Source: an uncultured Eubacteriales bacterium (GTDB lineage: Bacteria; Bacillota; Clostridia; Oscillospirales; CAG-272). From it: a stretch of 34,597 nt of DNA. Of the stretch, positions 7,362-14,711 are shown in pieces. Made by a program: the position numbers and the translations under genes. The stretch's first letter is position 1. Each line of letters opens with the position of its first letter. The notes below the pieces were generated by a model. The model was not told the DNA's origin, did no database searches, and saw only the letters and a program-made list of their open reading frames with translations. Where the stretch lies: assembly GCA_900546635.1 (NCBI GenBank), contig URDS01000016.1, positions 1 to 34,597 on the forward strand, in the 5' to 3' direction.

Positions 7362-9098
7362 ATGGATATGGTAAACATAAAAATCAACGGCAGAGAATTT
7401 GCCGTCCCGAAGAATGCCACCGTGCTCGAAGCGGCCAGATTCGCCGGGATCGACATTCCCACGCTCTGCTATCTCAAGGACATCAATGAGATCGGCGCCT
7501 GCCGTCTTTGCCTTGTAGAGGTCAAGGGGGCGCGCGGACTGGTGACGGCCTGCGTATATCCCGTAAACGAGGGGATGGAGGTTTTCACCAATACCCCGAA
7601 AGTGCTGAATGCACGCAAACTCAATCTGGAGCTTGTACTTTCCACGCATGAAAAGAAGTGTCTGTCCTGTATCCGCTCGACGGACTGCGAGCTTCAGGCG
7701 CTCTGCCGTGAGTACGGCGTGGACGAAACGCATTTTGAGTCTACGGAAATGGACAAACCGATCGACACCTCAACGCCGTTCCTCGTGCGCGACAACAACA
7801 AATGTATCCTTTGCCGCCGCTGCGTCGCCGCGTGCAAAAATATGCAGGGAATCGGCGCAATTGAGGCGCTCAACCGCGGCACCGATACCGTAATCGGCAG
7901 CGCATATGATAAACCGCTTGCCGAGACCTCCTGTGTCGGCTGCGGTCAGTGTATCGTGGCCTGCCCGGTCGGCGCGCTGTATGAAAAAGACGATACCGAC
8001 AAGGTGCTTGAAGCGATTGCCGATCCCGAAATGCATGTCGCGATCTGCACGGCGCCCTCTGTCCGTGCAACCATCGGCGAATGCTTCGGCTATGAGCCGG
8101 GTACGGATGTCGAGGGCAAAATGGTCGCGGCGATCAAAGGACTCGGCTTTGACGGCGTCTATGATATGAACCTGACGGCCGACCTCACCATCATGGAAGA
8201 GGCCACCGAATTCCTCGGCCGTGTGAAAAACGGCGGCAAGCTGCCGATGATTACTTCCTGCTCGCCCGGATGGATTAAGTTTTGCGAGCATTACTTCCCG
8301 GAGATGACCGAGAATCTTTCAACCTGTAAGTCGCCTCAACAGATGTTCGGCGCTATGTATAAGACCTATTACGCCGAGAAGATGGGACTGGATCCCGAAA
8401 AGATTTTCTTTGTCTCCGCGATTCCCTGTACCGCGAAGAAGTTTGAGGTCACCCGTCCCGATCAGTGCGCGGCGGGCGTGCCCGACGTTGACGTTGCGAT
8501 TACGACCAGAGAACTGGCGAGACTGATTAAAAAGGCCGGCATCGATTTCCGTTCGCTCGGCGATGCGAAATTCGATCAGCCCTTTGACATCGGTTCGGGC
8601 GCGGGCGCAATCTTCGGCGCAACCGGCGGCGTTATGGAAGCGGCGCTGCGCACCGCGGCGGAAGTCATTGAGGGCAAGGAACTGAAAACGCTCGAATTTG
8701 ACGATGTACGCGGAACCGAGGGCATCAAGCGCGCTACCTATAAGCTTGGCGATATCGAACTGAGAGTAGCGGTTGCCAGCGGCACGGCCAATGCAAAGCG
8801 TTTGCTTCGCGCGGTGGAGGCCGGCGAGGAGCAGGTTGATTTCATCGAAATCATGGCTTGTCCCGGCGGATGCGTCAACGGCGGCGGTCAGCCGACGCAG
8901 CCTGCAAAAGTGCGCAACACGGTTGATCTGCGCTCAAAGCGTGCGGCGGTACTCTATACGGCCGATAAGAACATGGATCTGCGCAAATCGCATGAAAACA
9001 GCGCGGTTAAGCGTCTGTATGACGAGTATCTCGGCGCGCCCAACAGCCACAAAGCGCATGAGATTCTGCACACTTCGTATATCAAGCGCGGACTTTAA
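7362..9098 (+). CDS. hydA: [FeFe]-hydrogenase catalytic subunit HydA (bifurcating type)
   Basis: A 578-residue catalytic subunit reducing protons to H2 with electrons from NADH and ferredoxin. Domains: [2Fe-2S] (C36, C47, C50, C64), NuoG-like His-Cys cluster (H96, C100, C103, C109), two [4Fe-4S] clusters (C148-C158 and C191-C201), then the H-cluster domain. Motif 1 is TSCSPGW (C300), motif 2 IPCTAKKFE (C356), motif 3 MACPGGCVNGGGQP (C500, C504). The small-subunit-like end RKSHENSA...AHEILHTSY closes it. Two departures from the textbook signature are visible: TSCCP is TSCSP and MPC is IPC. The first occurs, I believe, in other bifurcating enzymes. The ATG at 7362 follows AGAGGAG by about 11 nt. 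A structured region and terminator follow the gene. Confidence 0.95.
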   Translation: MDMVNIKINGREFAVPKNATVLEAARFAGIDIPTLCYLKDINEIGACRLCLVEVKGARGLVTACVYPVNEGMEVFTNTPKVLNARKLNLELVLSTHEKKCLSCIRSTDCELQALCREYGVDETHFESTEMDKPIDTSTPFLVRDNNKCILCRRCVAACKNMQGIGAIEALNRGTDTVIGSAYDKPLAETSCVGCGQCIVACPVGALYEKDDTDKVLEAIADPEMHVAICTAPSVRATIGECFGYEPGTDVEGKMVAAIKGLGFDGVYDMNLTADLTIMEEATEFLGRVKNGGKLPMITSCSPGWIKFCEHYFPEMTENLSTCKSPQQMFGAMYKTYYAEKMGLDPEKIFFVSAIPCTAKKFEVTRPDQCAAGVPDVDVAITTRELARLIKKAGIDFRSLGDAKFDQPFDIGSGAGAIFGATGGVMEAALRTAAEVIEGKELKTLEFDDVRGTEGIKRATYKLGDIELRVAVASGTANAKRLLRAVEAGEEQVDFIEIMACPGGCVNGGGQPTQPAKVRNTVDLRSKRAAVLYTADKNMDLRKSHENSAVKRLYDEYLGAPNSHKAHEILHTSYIKRGL

Positions 9099-9121
9099 TT
9101 GAAACGAAAACGGACGGCTTT

Positions 9122-9184
9122 CCCTGTGTGCCGATAAGACAGTAATTTGAAGAAAATTACGAAATCGGCATCTGTCGAACAGGG
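9122..9184. other. Three nested inverted repeats downstream of hydA
   Basis: Three successive perfect arms pair around one centre: CCCTGT (122-127 of this kilobase) with ACAGGG (179-184), TGCCGAT (129-135) with ATCGGCA (164-170), and GTAATTT (142-148) with AAATTAC (154-160). That is 20 bp in a 63-nt element with internal loops, more structured than a simple terminator and without a T run. It lies just before the terminator hairpin at 9194. It could be a 3' RNA structure of the hydrogenase transcript or the folded end of a mobile element at the edge of the accessory region. No known RNA family is recognised. Confidence 0.65.
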
Positions 9185-9193
9185 TTGGGTAAC

Positions 9194-9242
9194 AAACGAA
9201 CACACGGCATTCAGCTTTGGCTGGATGCCGTTGTTCGTTTTT
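9194..9242 (+). terminator. Probable terminator of the hydrogenase operon
   Basis: A long hairpin: AAACGAAC pairs with GTTCGTTT, and after a small internal loop ACGGCATTCAGC pairs with GCTGGATGCCGT, with loop TTTG. It ends in a run of five T. It lies about 95 nt after the hydA stop. Confidence 0.7.
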
Positions 9243-9448
9243 GTGGTCAAAATAGGACTTTGTAACGCATTTAGACCACGATTTTCTGCGTTGGTAGGAA
9301 ATATCACCCCTGCCAATATCGGCTGAAACAAGGCTTGCAAATGCTGGATTTTCGCCCTTAAATACGTTACACATAACATCGAATTCGGTAACGCTCACTT
9401 CGTTCACAAAAAAGATACACTTTATCGTAATGAATTTCCGCAAACCTC

Positions 9449-9491
9449 TTGAAATTTGGTACCCATTCCTGTATAATTCGTGTGTACACAC
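9449..9491 (+). promoter_or_regulatory. Promoter with a palindrome at the start site
   Basis: TTGAAA (9449-9454), 17-bp spacer and TATAAT (9472-9477) form a near-consensus promoter. A perfect 12-bp palindrome GTGTGTACACAC (9480-9491) covers the expected transcription start, where a repressor could block it. It should drive the DUF6061-type gene and possibly the nucleotidyltransferase. Confidence 0.75.
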
Positions 9492-9513
9492 TTGATTGAG
9501 TGGAGGAAAGCAA

Positions 9514-9759
9514 ATGAAGAAGCTATTGTCCTGCGAGTTCAATATGGATAGCGGCTGCGTGGAATTGAAGTTCAGCGATGGCAGCATGATAGCCATTCAC
9601 TGCACCGCCGTGGAGAATGAGGTTGCCGATAATATGTATCAGCGGTCAGAGCTTGACTATTTGATTTACAATGACCCGCTGGCGTATGCTGACCTCATTT
9701 TGAACGGCAACCCGGAGGCGTATCTGAAAGCTGTTACCGAGTACAAGTCTTTGGATTAG
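9514..9759 (+). CDS. Small DUF6061-type protein
   Basis: An 81-residue acidic protein with no signal or membrane segment. It resembles small proteins I remember from clostridial integrative elements (DUF6061): MKKLLSCEFNMDSG, then SELDYLIYNDPLAYADLIL and a C-terminus NPEAYLKAVTEYKSLD. Function unknown. GGAGG lies 7 nt before the ATG at 9514; an earlier in-frame TTG at 9496 would contain the SD and is rejected. Its last 17 codons and the following CTACGAGGAG recur about 1 kb downstream (10705-10770), showing duplication by recombination in this accessory region. Confidence 0.7.
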   Translation: MKKLLSCEFNMDSGCVELKFSDGSMIAIHCTAVENEVADNMYQRSELDYLIYNDPLAYADLILNGNPEAYLKAVTEYKSLD

Positions 9760-9810
9760 ACTACGAGGAGTAAACTTGACGAGAAAAACGAATTGCATAA
9801 GGAGTTTAAC

Positions 9811-10557
9811 ATGAGTATTCAAAAACAACTTATTTCTTTTGCTTTTGAAAAGGCATACCCATATATTATAGAGCAACCCACGATAAAAGATTTTCTATCT
9901 CAAATTAGTTTTATACTTGTCGGTTCTGCTGCTACAGGCTTATGCAACGCAGAGTCAGATGTTGATATTTGTCTGATTTGCGATCAGAATACCTATGATA
10001 CCATTTCCGTTGGAACAAGATGGCTTGACGGTCGTCCGACAGAAGTTATCTTAGAAGGAACGCAGCTTCATTATTACGCAATTAGCACAGAGAGCCTAAA
10101 TAGAAAAATTGCTGAGTTGGATGAGCTTACTTTTTATGTTTATGGCAATGCAGTTGTCATTGATGATGCTACAGGACAATACAAGCAAATCACAGATAAA
10201 ATACATGACCCATCGCTACTGTCCCAAAGATTTGGGAATGAAATTGAAATGCTCGGACGTAGAAAAAGGGCTTTGCATTATGTTTTGAATAGCGATATTG
10301 ATCCTATGGCAAGACTTGAAATTTGTACCGAAATAATAAAGCGATTACTGATTTGTATTGCGCTATACGATGGTAGAGAATATGATAGCCGCAAACGCCT
10401 ATACCGCACAGCATTACTTGGCGCTGCTGGTAATTTGCTACAATCAAAAATTGATGATATGATTTCGTTGGTAGGAACGGCTTGCAGAACGGAAAACACT
10501 ATGGCAGCGACTGAGTTTTTAGAGCTATTTGACCACTGCTTTGATTATATTTCGTAA
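9811..10557 (+). CDS. Nucleotidyltransferase-domain protein
   Basis: A 248-residue protein with a Pol beta-type nucleotidyltransferase signature: GSAATGLCNAESDVDICLIC at about residues 37-56 gives the GS...SDxD metal-binding pattern, and a helical C-terminal half follows. Relatives range from aminoglycoside nucleotidyltransferases to toxin-antitoxin and uncharacterised enzymes, so the substrate cannot be assigned. The coding sequence is clearly more AT-rich than the hydrogenase genes, suggesting recent acquisition. The start at 9811 follows AAGGAG by 8 nt. Neighbours are mobile-element remnants, so resistance or modification cargo is a plausible inference. Confidence 0.78.
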   Translation: MSIQKQLISFAFEKAYPYIIEQPTIKDFLSQISFILVGSAATGLCNAESDVDICLICDQNTYDTISVGTRWLDGRPTEVILEGTQLHYYAISTESLNRKIAELDELTFYVYGNAVVIDDATGQYKQITDKIHDPSLLSQRFGNEIEMLGRRKRALHYVLNSDIDPMARLEICTEIIKRLLICIALYDGREYDSRKRLYRTALLGAAGNLLQSKIDDMISLVGTACRTENTMAATEFLELFDHCFDYIS

Positions 10558-10570
10558 GGACGAAAGATAA

Positions 10571-10707
10571 ATGAACATACAACAGTTTTGGTCTGACGTT
10601 CTCGCACAGAGAGCAGACAAGATAAGAGAATATTTTCACCCCGATGCCTATGTGAATTAGCATTGCACGGTGGAGGATTTATAAGAGCCAACTGTGAGTA
10701 TCCCGGC
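10571..10707 (+). pseudogene. Broken NTF2/SnoaL-like gene, N-terminal fragment
   Basis: The frame from ATG 10571 reads MNIQQFWSDVLAQRADKI...FHPDAYVN, the start of a nuclear-transport-factor-2-like (SnoaL) protein as I remember the family. Codon 30 is TAG where the family has Trp (N-W-H). HCT and VEDF follow, but about four residues normally in between are missing. A frameshift near 678 is then needed to continue as FIRANCEYPG. After that the sequence changes into the duplicated end of the DUF6061 gene. The gene is therefore dead: one stop, a small deletion, a frameshift and loss of the C-terminal two thirds. Confidence 0.7.
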
Positions 10708-10770
10708 AACCCGGAGGCGTATCTGAAAGCCGTAACCGAGTATAAGCCGTTTGATTGAAGCTACGAGGAG
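10705..10770 (+). pseudogene. Duplicated 3' end of the DUF6061-type gene
   Basis: GNPEAYLKAVTEYKPFD and stop (10705-10758) match the end of the protein at 9514-9759 apart from two residues, and CTACGAGGAG after the stop matches too (9706-9770 against 10705-10770). No start or 5' part exists here. The segment joins the broken NTF2-like gene at CCCGGCAAC, so it marks a recombination junction. Its downstream part now supplies the GAGGAGGAAG ribosome binding site of the next gene. Confidence 0.8.
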
Positions 10771-10776
10771 GAAGGT

Positions 10777-11871
10777 ATGAATATAGTTTACGACAAGGCG
10801 AAGATTGAGGATATTGAACCCATCTATCAATTATGCAAACAACTGATTGATGATTATGAAAAAATAGACAGCATTGATTATGACCGTGTTCTGAGATGGC
10901 TTCGCAAGAAGGTGGAAACCTCGATCGACGAATATACTGTGATATATTCGGACGGACACAAAGCAGGTTACTATCATTTTTATAAAAACGAGGACGGCGA
11001 AAACGAGATAGACGACCTATATATTTTCTCTGAATTTCAAAACTGCGGCATTGGCTCGATGGTAATTAAAAAGTGCTGTTCCTCGGTTGATGAACCAGTG
11101 ATGCTATATGTTTTTTCAAAAAATCAAGGGGCTGTTTCTCTTTACAAAAGACTGGGATTTGAAATTATTAAAACGGTAAATAGCAGCAGATACATTATGA
11201 GGAGAGATAACAGAAAGTATTATGCCGCTTACGATGAGCGATACAAAACTGCCCATGCTCACGGTGTCAGTTGGTCAAGTGATATAAGCACACCGATTGT
11301 GATGGAAGTGATTAACAAATATAATATAAACCCGAAGCATAACCTGTTGGAGATTGGATGCGGCGAGGGTAGAGATTCGAGAATTGTATTAGAGCACGGA
11401 TTTCGGTTAACGGCTACCGATATTTCAAGTGAAGCAATTGACTACTGCAAGAAGTTGATGCCGCAATATGAAAATCATTTCAGCATTTTGGATTGCCTGT
11501 CCGACACATTAGATTTTAAATTCGATTTTATTTTTGGCATTGCAGTCATTCATATGCTTGTGCTTGATGAAGATAGAAATGGTTTTTATCAGTTTGTTCG
11601 CAACCATCTGGACGATAGCGGAATTGCTCTGATATGTACAATGGGCAACGGCGAATTTGAAACGCAAAGTAATATTTCCGAAGCATTCACTCTGCAAGAA
11701 AGGAATCATGAATCGGGTAAAATGCTGGTAACTGGAACATCGTGCAGGATGGTATCGTTCAATAAATTTGAGAAAGAACTGAAGCAAAACGGATTAGCTG
11801 TCATTGAAAAAGGAATTACAAAATCTCTTCCGGATTTTGACAGTTTAATGTATGCTGTGGTTAAGAAGTAA
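10777..11871 (+). CDS. GNAT acetyltransferase fused to SAM-dependent methyltransferase
   Basis: A 364-residue two-domain protein. Residues 1 to about 145 are a GNAT N-acetyltransferase: IDDLYIFSEFQNCGIGSMVI carries the acetyl-CoA loop and LYKRLGFEIIK the C-terminal signature. Residues about 150-364 are a class I methyltransferase: LLEIGCGEGRDS is the SAM-binding motif I and TATDIS the acidic end of the second strand. There is no stop or frameshift between the parts and one good SD (GAGGAGG), so the fusion is genuine. Substrates are unknown; both activities are common in antibiotic or metabolite modification. Like the nucleotidyltransferase it is AT-rich and sits in the accessory stretch. Confidence 0.85.
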   Translation: MNIVYDKAKIEDIEPIYQLCKQLIDDYEKIDSIDYDRVLRWLRKKVETSIDEYTVIYSDGHKAGYYHFYKNEDGENEIDDLYIFSEFQNCGIGSMVIKKCCSSVDEPVMLYVFSKNQGAVSLYKRLGFEIIKTVNSSRYIMRRDNRKYYAAYDERYKTAHAHGVSWSSDISTPIVMEVINKYNINPKHNLLEIGCGEGRDSRIVLEHGFRLTATDISSEAIDYCKKLMPQYENHFSILDCLSDTLDFKFDFIFGIAVIHMLVLDEDRNGFYQFVRNHLDDSGIALICTMGNGEFETQSNISEAFTLQERNHESGKMLVTGTSCRMVSFNKFEKELKQNGLAVIEKGITKSLPDFDSLMYAVVKK

Positions 11872-11928
11872 AGCGTTCAAGTAGTAACGAAAAGAAAGCA
11901 ATCACGAAATTTGATAAGGGGAGGCATC

Positions 11929-12120
11929 ATGGCATACACACCAAATCGGCTTCGTCCGATACAGGTAAAATTCTTTGTGACCGCTGAGGAGCTTGAGCAG
12001 ATCAAAGAGCGAATGGCTGAGTTCGGCACGGATAATTTGAGCGCTCATCTGCGAAAGCTGGCGCTTGAGGGCACATACGAAATTGAAAAAGAAAAAGAAA
12101 ATCCCGAAGCGGAAAATTGA
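11929..12120 (+). CDS. Short MobC-like relaxosome protein, probably truncated
   Basis: A 63-residue protein resembling the N-terminus of MobC-type mobilisation proteins: RPIQVKFFVTAEELEQIKERMAEFGTDN followed by LSAHLRKLALEG. Typical MobC proteins exceed 100 residues; this one ends in a charged tail (EKEKENPEAEN), so it is probably shortened. GGGGAGG lies before the ATG at 11929. No relaxase, integrase or coupling protein is in the window. I take it as the residue of a mobilizable or conjugative element rather than a working transfer gene; a short ribbon-helix-helix DNA-binding protein is the alternative. Confidence 0.6.
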   Translation: MAYTPNRLRPIQVKFFVTAEELEQIKERMAEFGTDNLSAHLRKLALEGTYEIEKEKENPEAEN

Positions 12121-12171
12121 AAATTTCCGCAATCAAGCTTCGCAGAAGCGCTGCCGATTTTGCAAAAATCG
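12109..12171. other. Run of three small hairpins after the MobC-like gene
   Basis: GCGGAAA (12109-12115) pairs with TTTCCGC (12124-12130), GCTTC/GAAGC follows with a 3-nt loop, then CGATTTT (12155-12161) pairs with AAAATCG (12165-12171). None has a T run long enough for a clear terminator. They may be a weak terminator or the remnant of a transfer-origin-like structure. Confidence 0.4.
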
Positions 12172-12229
12172 TTAAAGGGCTTGGGATGTTTCCCGACAAG
12201 TTTGCACGAGTGTATAAACACGAGCATAT

Positions 12230-12380
12230 GTTTTCCGACGGCGGGGCGCGTACACTCGCGTCGTCGCGCCGTCTTTGGCGTCGCTCGCGTATTAGTTGCC
12301 CCTTTGGGGGGCGTATTTGCGCCCATAAGGTGTTTACAAGGCGGCGCATGTCCGCCTTGTAAACATATTTGATTTGCGGG
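12230..12380. repeat. Dispersed repeat, degenerate copy 4
   Basis: Keeps GTTTTCCGACGGCGGGGCG near the left, the CTCGCGTCGTCGCGCC block and the perfect 13-bp inverted repeat (12332-12344 with 12352-12364, loop CGCATGT). About 35 bp of extra sequence lies before the inverted repeat. The right end is diverged after TATTTGATTTGC and the TCGACAAGCT tail is lost. I see no duplicated hairpin flanks, so this looks like an old, decayed copy. Confidence 0.75.
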
Positions 12381-12509
12381 TTTTGCTGCTTGAAAAAAAG
12401 TTTGAGGTTTTGAACATATTTCGGGAAAATTTTCAAAAATATGCAACCGTTTCGGAAAAAAGGCGATTATATTAGTAGAGAGACTTCATCAGTGGAAAGG
12501 AGAATGGCC

Positions 12510-13070
12510 TTGGAGGATACATTGATCGTGGATTTGTATCTTGCGCGAAACGAAGAAGCAATACGCCGCACCGATGAAAAATACGGCGGTAATTTGCGCG
12601 CGCTGTCGCAGAACATTACCGGCAGCCGCGAGGACGCGGCGGAATGCCTGAATGACACGTATCTTTCCGCGTGGAATACCATTCCGCCGAATGCGCCGAG
12701 AACCTATCTGCTTGCGTTTTTGATGCGGATTGTTCGCTGCGCCTCGCTGGATGTCTGCCGTCGGCGCACAAGACAAAAGCGGTCGGCGACGCTGATTGAA
12801 CTGACCGGCGAACTGGAAGAATGCATCGCCTTGCCGACCCGCGTGGAGGATATCGCGGATGACCGTGCGGTCGCTTCGGCGCTCAACGATTTTCTCGAAA
12901 CGCTCGATGCGCAGACGCGGAACGTATTTTTGCGCCGGTACTGGTTTGCGGATTCGGTGCGGCAGATCGCGGTGCGCTTTGGAATCGGTGAGAGCAAGGT
13001 AAAATCCATGTTGTTTCGGACGCGGCAAAAGCTCCGGACATGGCTTTTGGAGAGGGGGATACGGATATGA
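12510..13070 (+). CDS. Sigma-70 family (ECF-like) RNA polymerase sigma factor
   Basis: A 186-residue sigma factor with region 2 (EDAAECLNDTYLSAWNTIPPNAP and FLMRIVRCASLDVCRRR, about residues 44-92) and region 4 (FLRRYWFADSVRQIAVRFGIGESKVKSMLFRTRQKLR, about 143-179). The TTG at 12510 is preferred: it gives MEDTLIVDLYLARNEEAI, the N-terminus usual for this clostridial family, and puts AAAGGAG 7 nt upstream. The ATG at 12504 would leave one nucleotide. The gene overlaps the next by 4 nt (ATGA), the usual arrangement of a sigma factor with its anti-sigma partner. The target promoters are not known. Confidence 0.87.
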   Translation: MEDTLIVDLYLARNEEAIRRTDEKYGGNLRALSQNITGSREDAAECLNDTYLSAWNTIPPNAPRTYLLAFLMRIVRCASLDVCRRRTRQKRSATLIELTGELEECIALPTRVEDIADDRAVASALNDFLETLDAQTRNVFLRRYWFADSVRQIAVRFGIGESKVKSMLFRTRQKLRTWLLERGIRI

Positions 13071-14656
13071 GCGGCGAGCGGCTTTTTGAAAAGATGAATT
13101 GGATAGAAGACCGGTATGTGCAGGAAGCGGCTGCGGCAAGATCCGCTACGCGTCCCGCGTTTCGGCGCCGAATCGTAACGGCCGCCGCCGCGGCCTGCGT
13201 ATGTCTTGCCGTTTTCGGCCTTTGGCTGCATTTTGATTCGGACGAGATTTTGGATGTGGATGGGTTTCATATCGAAAACGGCGTGCTGCTCTCCTACAGC
13301 GGTAACCGGTCGGAGCTTGTACTGCCCGACGCGGTGACAGCGGTTGCGGATTATGCCTTTTTGCAGAATGCAGGCGCGGGCAGTATTGAAAGCGTGACCA
13401 TACCCGCAGGCGTCCGCGAGATCGGCCGCAATGCGTTTGCGGGGCTTGAAAATATGATGCAGCTGATTTTGGAGGATGAGAACACCGCTTTCGTGGAGCG
13501 GGACGGCGTGATTATGACGTTTGACGGTTCTATGATCGTAAAATACGTCGGGCAGGATGCGGAAAGCTATACAATGCCGCAGGGTGTTCGGTATGTCGGA
13601 GCGCATGCGTTTCAGAATACGGCGTTTCGCCGGATTGAGTTTTGTGACGGACTTGAATATATCGGTTACAATGCGTTTGCCGGATGCGCTTCTTTGGAGG
13701 CGATTGAACTGCCGGACAGCGTTACCCGTCTTGACGAGGGCGCGTTTGCGTCCTGCATGCGCGCGGTGGACGGCTATATTCCGGAGACGGTGGATATGGG
13801 AGCGGGGGCTTTTGAGAGCGTGCCCTTTTTCCTCAGTCAAATTGCGGGGCAGATGAGCCCGCTTGAAGAAATCGTGCGCGGACTGATTGCGCCGTCCGAG
13901 GCGATTCAAAAATCAAATACCGACGCGGTGCTGATTCAGATTGAAGCGATTCTTGAATTTTACCGCACCGGAAAATCACCTGATGGCGCAGCGCCGCTTG
14001 TACAGCGTATTGAAAACATCATAGGCGCGCCGCTGCCTGAGCGCGCTCTGCTTCCCGATACGCTTAATTTCTCCGATCTTGAATTTCGGGACAACGGCTG
14101 GGGCGGCATGGGTATTCGGGACGTGCAGATTCTTCTGCCGCTCGGCGATACCTGCACGCTGGTTATGGAAGCGTATCTCTATGCGTCGGGCAGTCTGCTT
14201 TATTGGTCTGAGGCCGAGTGGCGCATTGAGGAAATGATGTTTGTTTCGAGTGAAGCGGAAAATGAACAACTGGGCGACTGGCAGGTGACCGAGGCTGACG
14301 GAACGCTGGTATTTTACAATGAAGAGACCGGTGCGGCGGTGCGCACGCCCCCGGCGCTGAAAGATGCGTCGGCGTACCGGCTGCTGCTGTCCCCGGAGGG
14401 GAACCGCTGCGTTGTGGAATACGCGCGTGACGGCGTGTGGTATTTCTTTGTACAAAGTTTAGACGGCGAGCGTTTTGAGGTCAGCATGAACTCGTATATT
14501 GATTATCTGAACCGGTATTTCGGCGCCTATGTGCCGGGAACGCTTTCCTGGTCGGACAACGACACGGTATGCGGCGAAAACGAATACGGCGCGTTTGCGT
14601 TTGATCTGTATACGCTGTTCCCGAAGCAGATTACCGACAATCGGTCTGACGGGTGA
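13067..14656 (+). CDS. Membrane-anchored BspA-type LRR protein, probable anti-sigma partner
   Basis: A 529-residue protein. The first 30 residues (MSGERLFEKMNWIEDRYVQEA) resemble the cytoplasmic start of proteins paired with this kind of sigma factor. A single transmembrane helix follows (about residues 34-52, AAAAACVCLAVFGLWL). Outside are BspA/LRR_5-type repeats from about residue 70 to 240, recognisable by repeated AFAG/AFQN and IxLPDSV-like units (VTIPAGVREIGRNAFAGL, RYVGAHAFQN, YIGYNAFAGC, RLDEGAFASC). The last 280 residues are not recognised. The ATGA overlap with the sigma gene makes an anti-sigma role likely, with the repeat domain as external sensor. No cysteine-rich zinc anti-sigma motif is seen. 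Confidence 0.75.
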   Translation: MSGERLFEKMNWIEDRYVQEAAAARSATRPAFRRRIVTAAAAACVCLAVFGLWLHFDSDEILDVDGFHIENGVLLSYSGNRSELVLPDAVTAVADYAFLQNAGAGSIESVTIPAGVREIGRNAFAGLENMMQLILEDENTAFVERDGVIMTFDGSMIVKYVGQDAESYTMPQGVRYVGAHAFQNTAFRRIEFCDGLEYIGYNAFAGCASLEAIELPDSVTRLDEGAFASCMRAVDGYIPETVDMGAGAFESVPFFLSQIAGQMSPLEEIVRGLIAPSEAIQKSNTDAVLIQIEAILEFYRTGKSPDGAAPLVQRIENIIGAPLPERALLPDTLNFSDLEFRDNGWGGMGIRDVQILLPLGDTCTLVMEAYLYASGSLLYWSEAEWRIEEMMFVSSEAENEQLGDWQVTEADGTLVFYNEETGAAVRTPPALKDASAYRLLLSPEGNRCVVEYARDGVWYFFVQSLDGERFEVSMNSYIDYLNRYFGAYVPGTLSWSDNDTVCGENEYGAFAFDLYTLFPKQITDNRSDG

Positions 14657-14662
14657 AAAAGC

Positions 14663-14691
14663 TTGACAGAAATGCGGTTTTTCCGTATAAT
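14663..14691 (+). promoter_or_regulatory. Consensus promoter of the lipoprotein gene
   Basis: TTGACA (14663-14668), 17-bp spacer and TATAAT (14686-14691): a perfect housekeeping-type promoter starting seven bases after the upstream stop codon. The lipoprotein is thus transcribed separately from the sigma/anti-sigma pair. Confidence 0.9.
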
Positions 14692-14711
14692 GAAACCATT
14701 CAAAGCATGTG

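Noticed and set aside
9122..9190. Integron attC site, suggested by GTTGGGT at 9184 next to a folded structure
   Set aside because: The matching R'' core (RYYYAAC) is absent on the left side and no integrase or cassette array is visible.
8934..9596. Minus-strand frame of 220 codons across the end of hydA and the following gap
   Set aside because: It is antisense to hydA, reads through the terminator hairpin and the plus-strand promoter at 9449, and has no SD. The stretch from about 9250 to 9480 does not look like a known protein.
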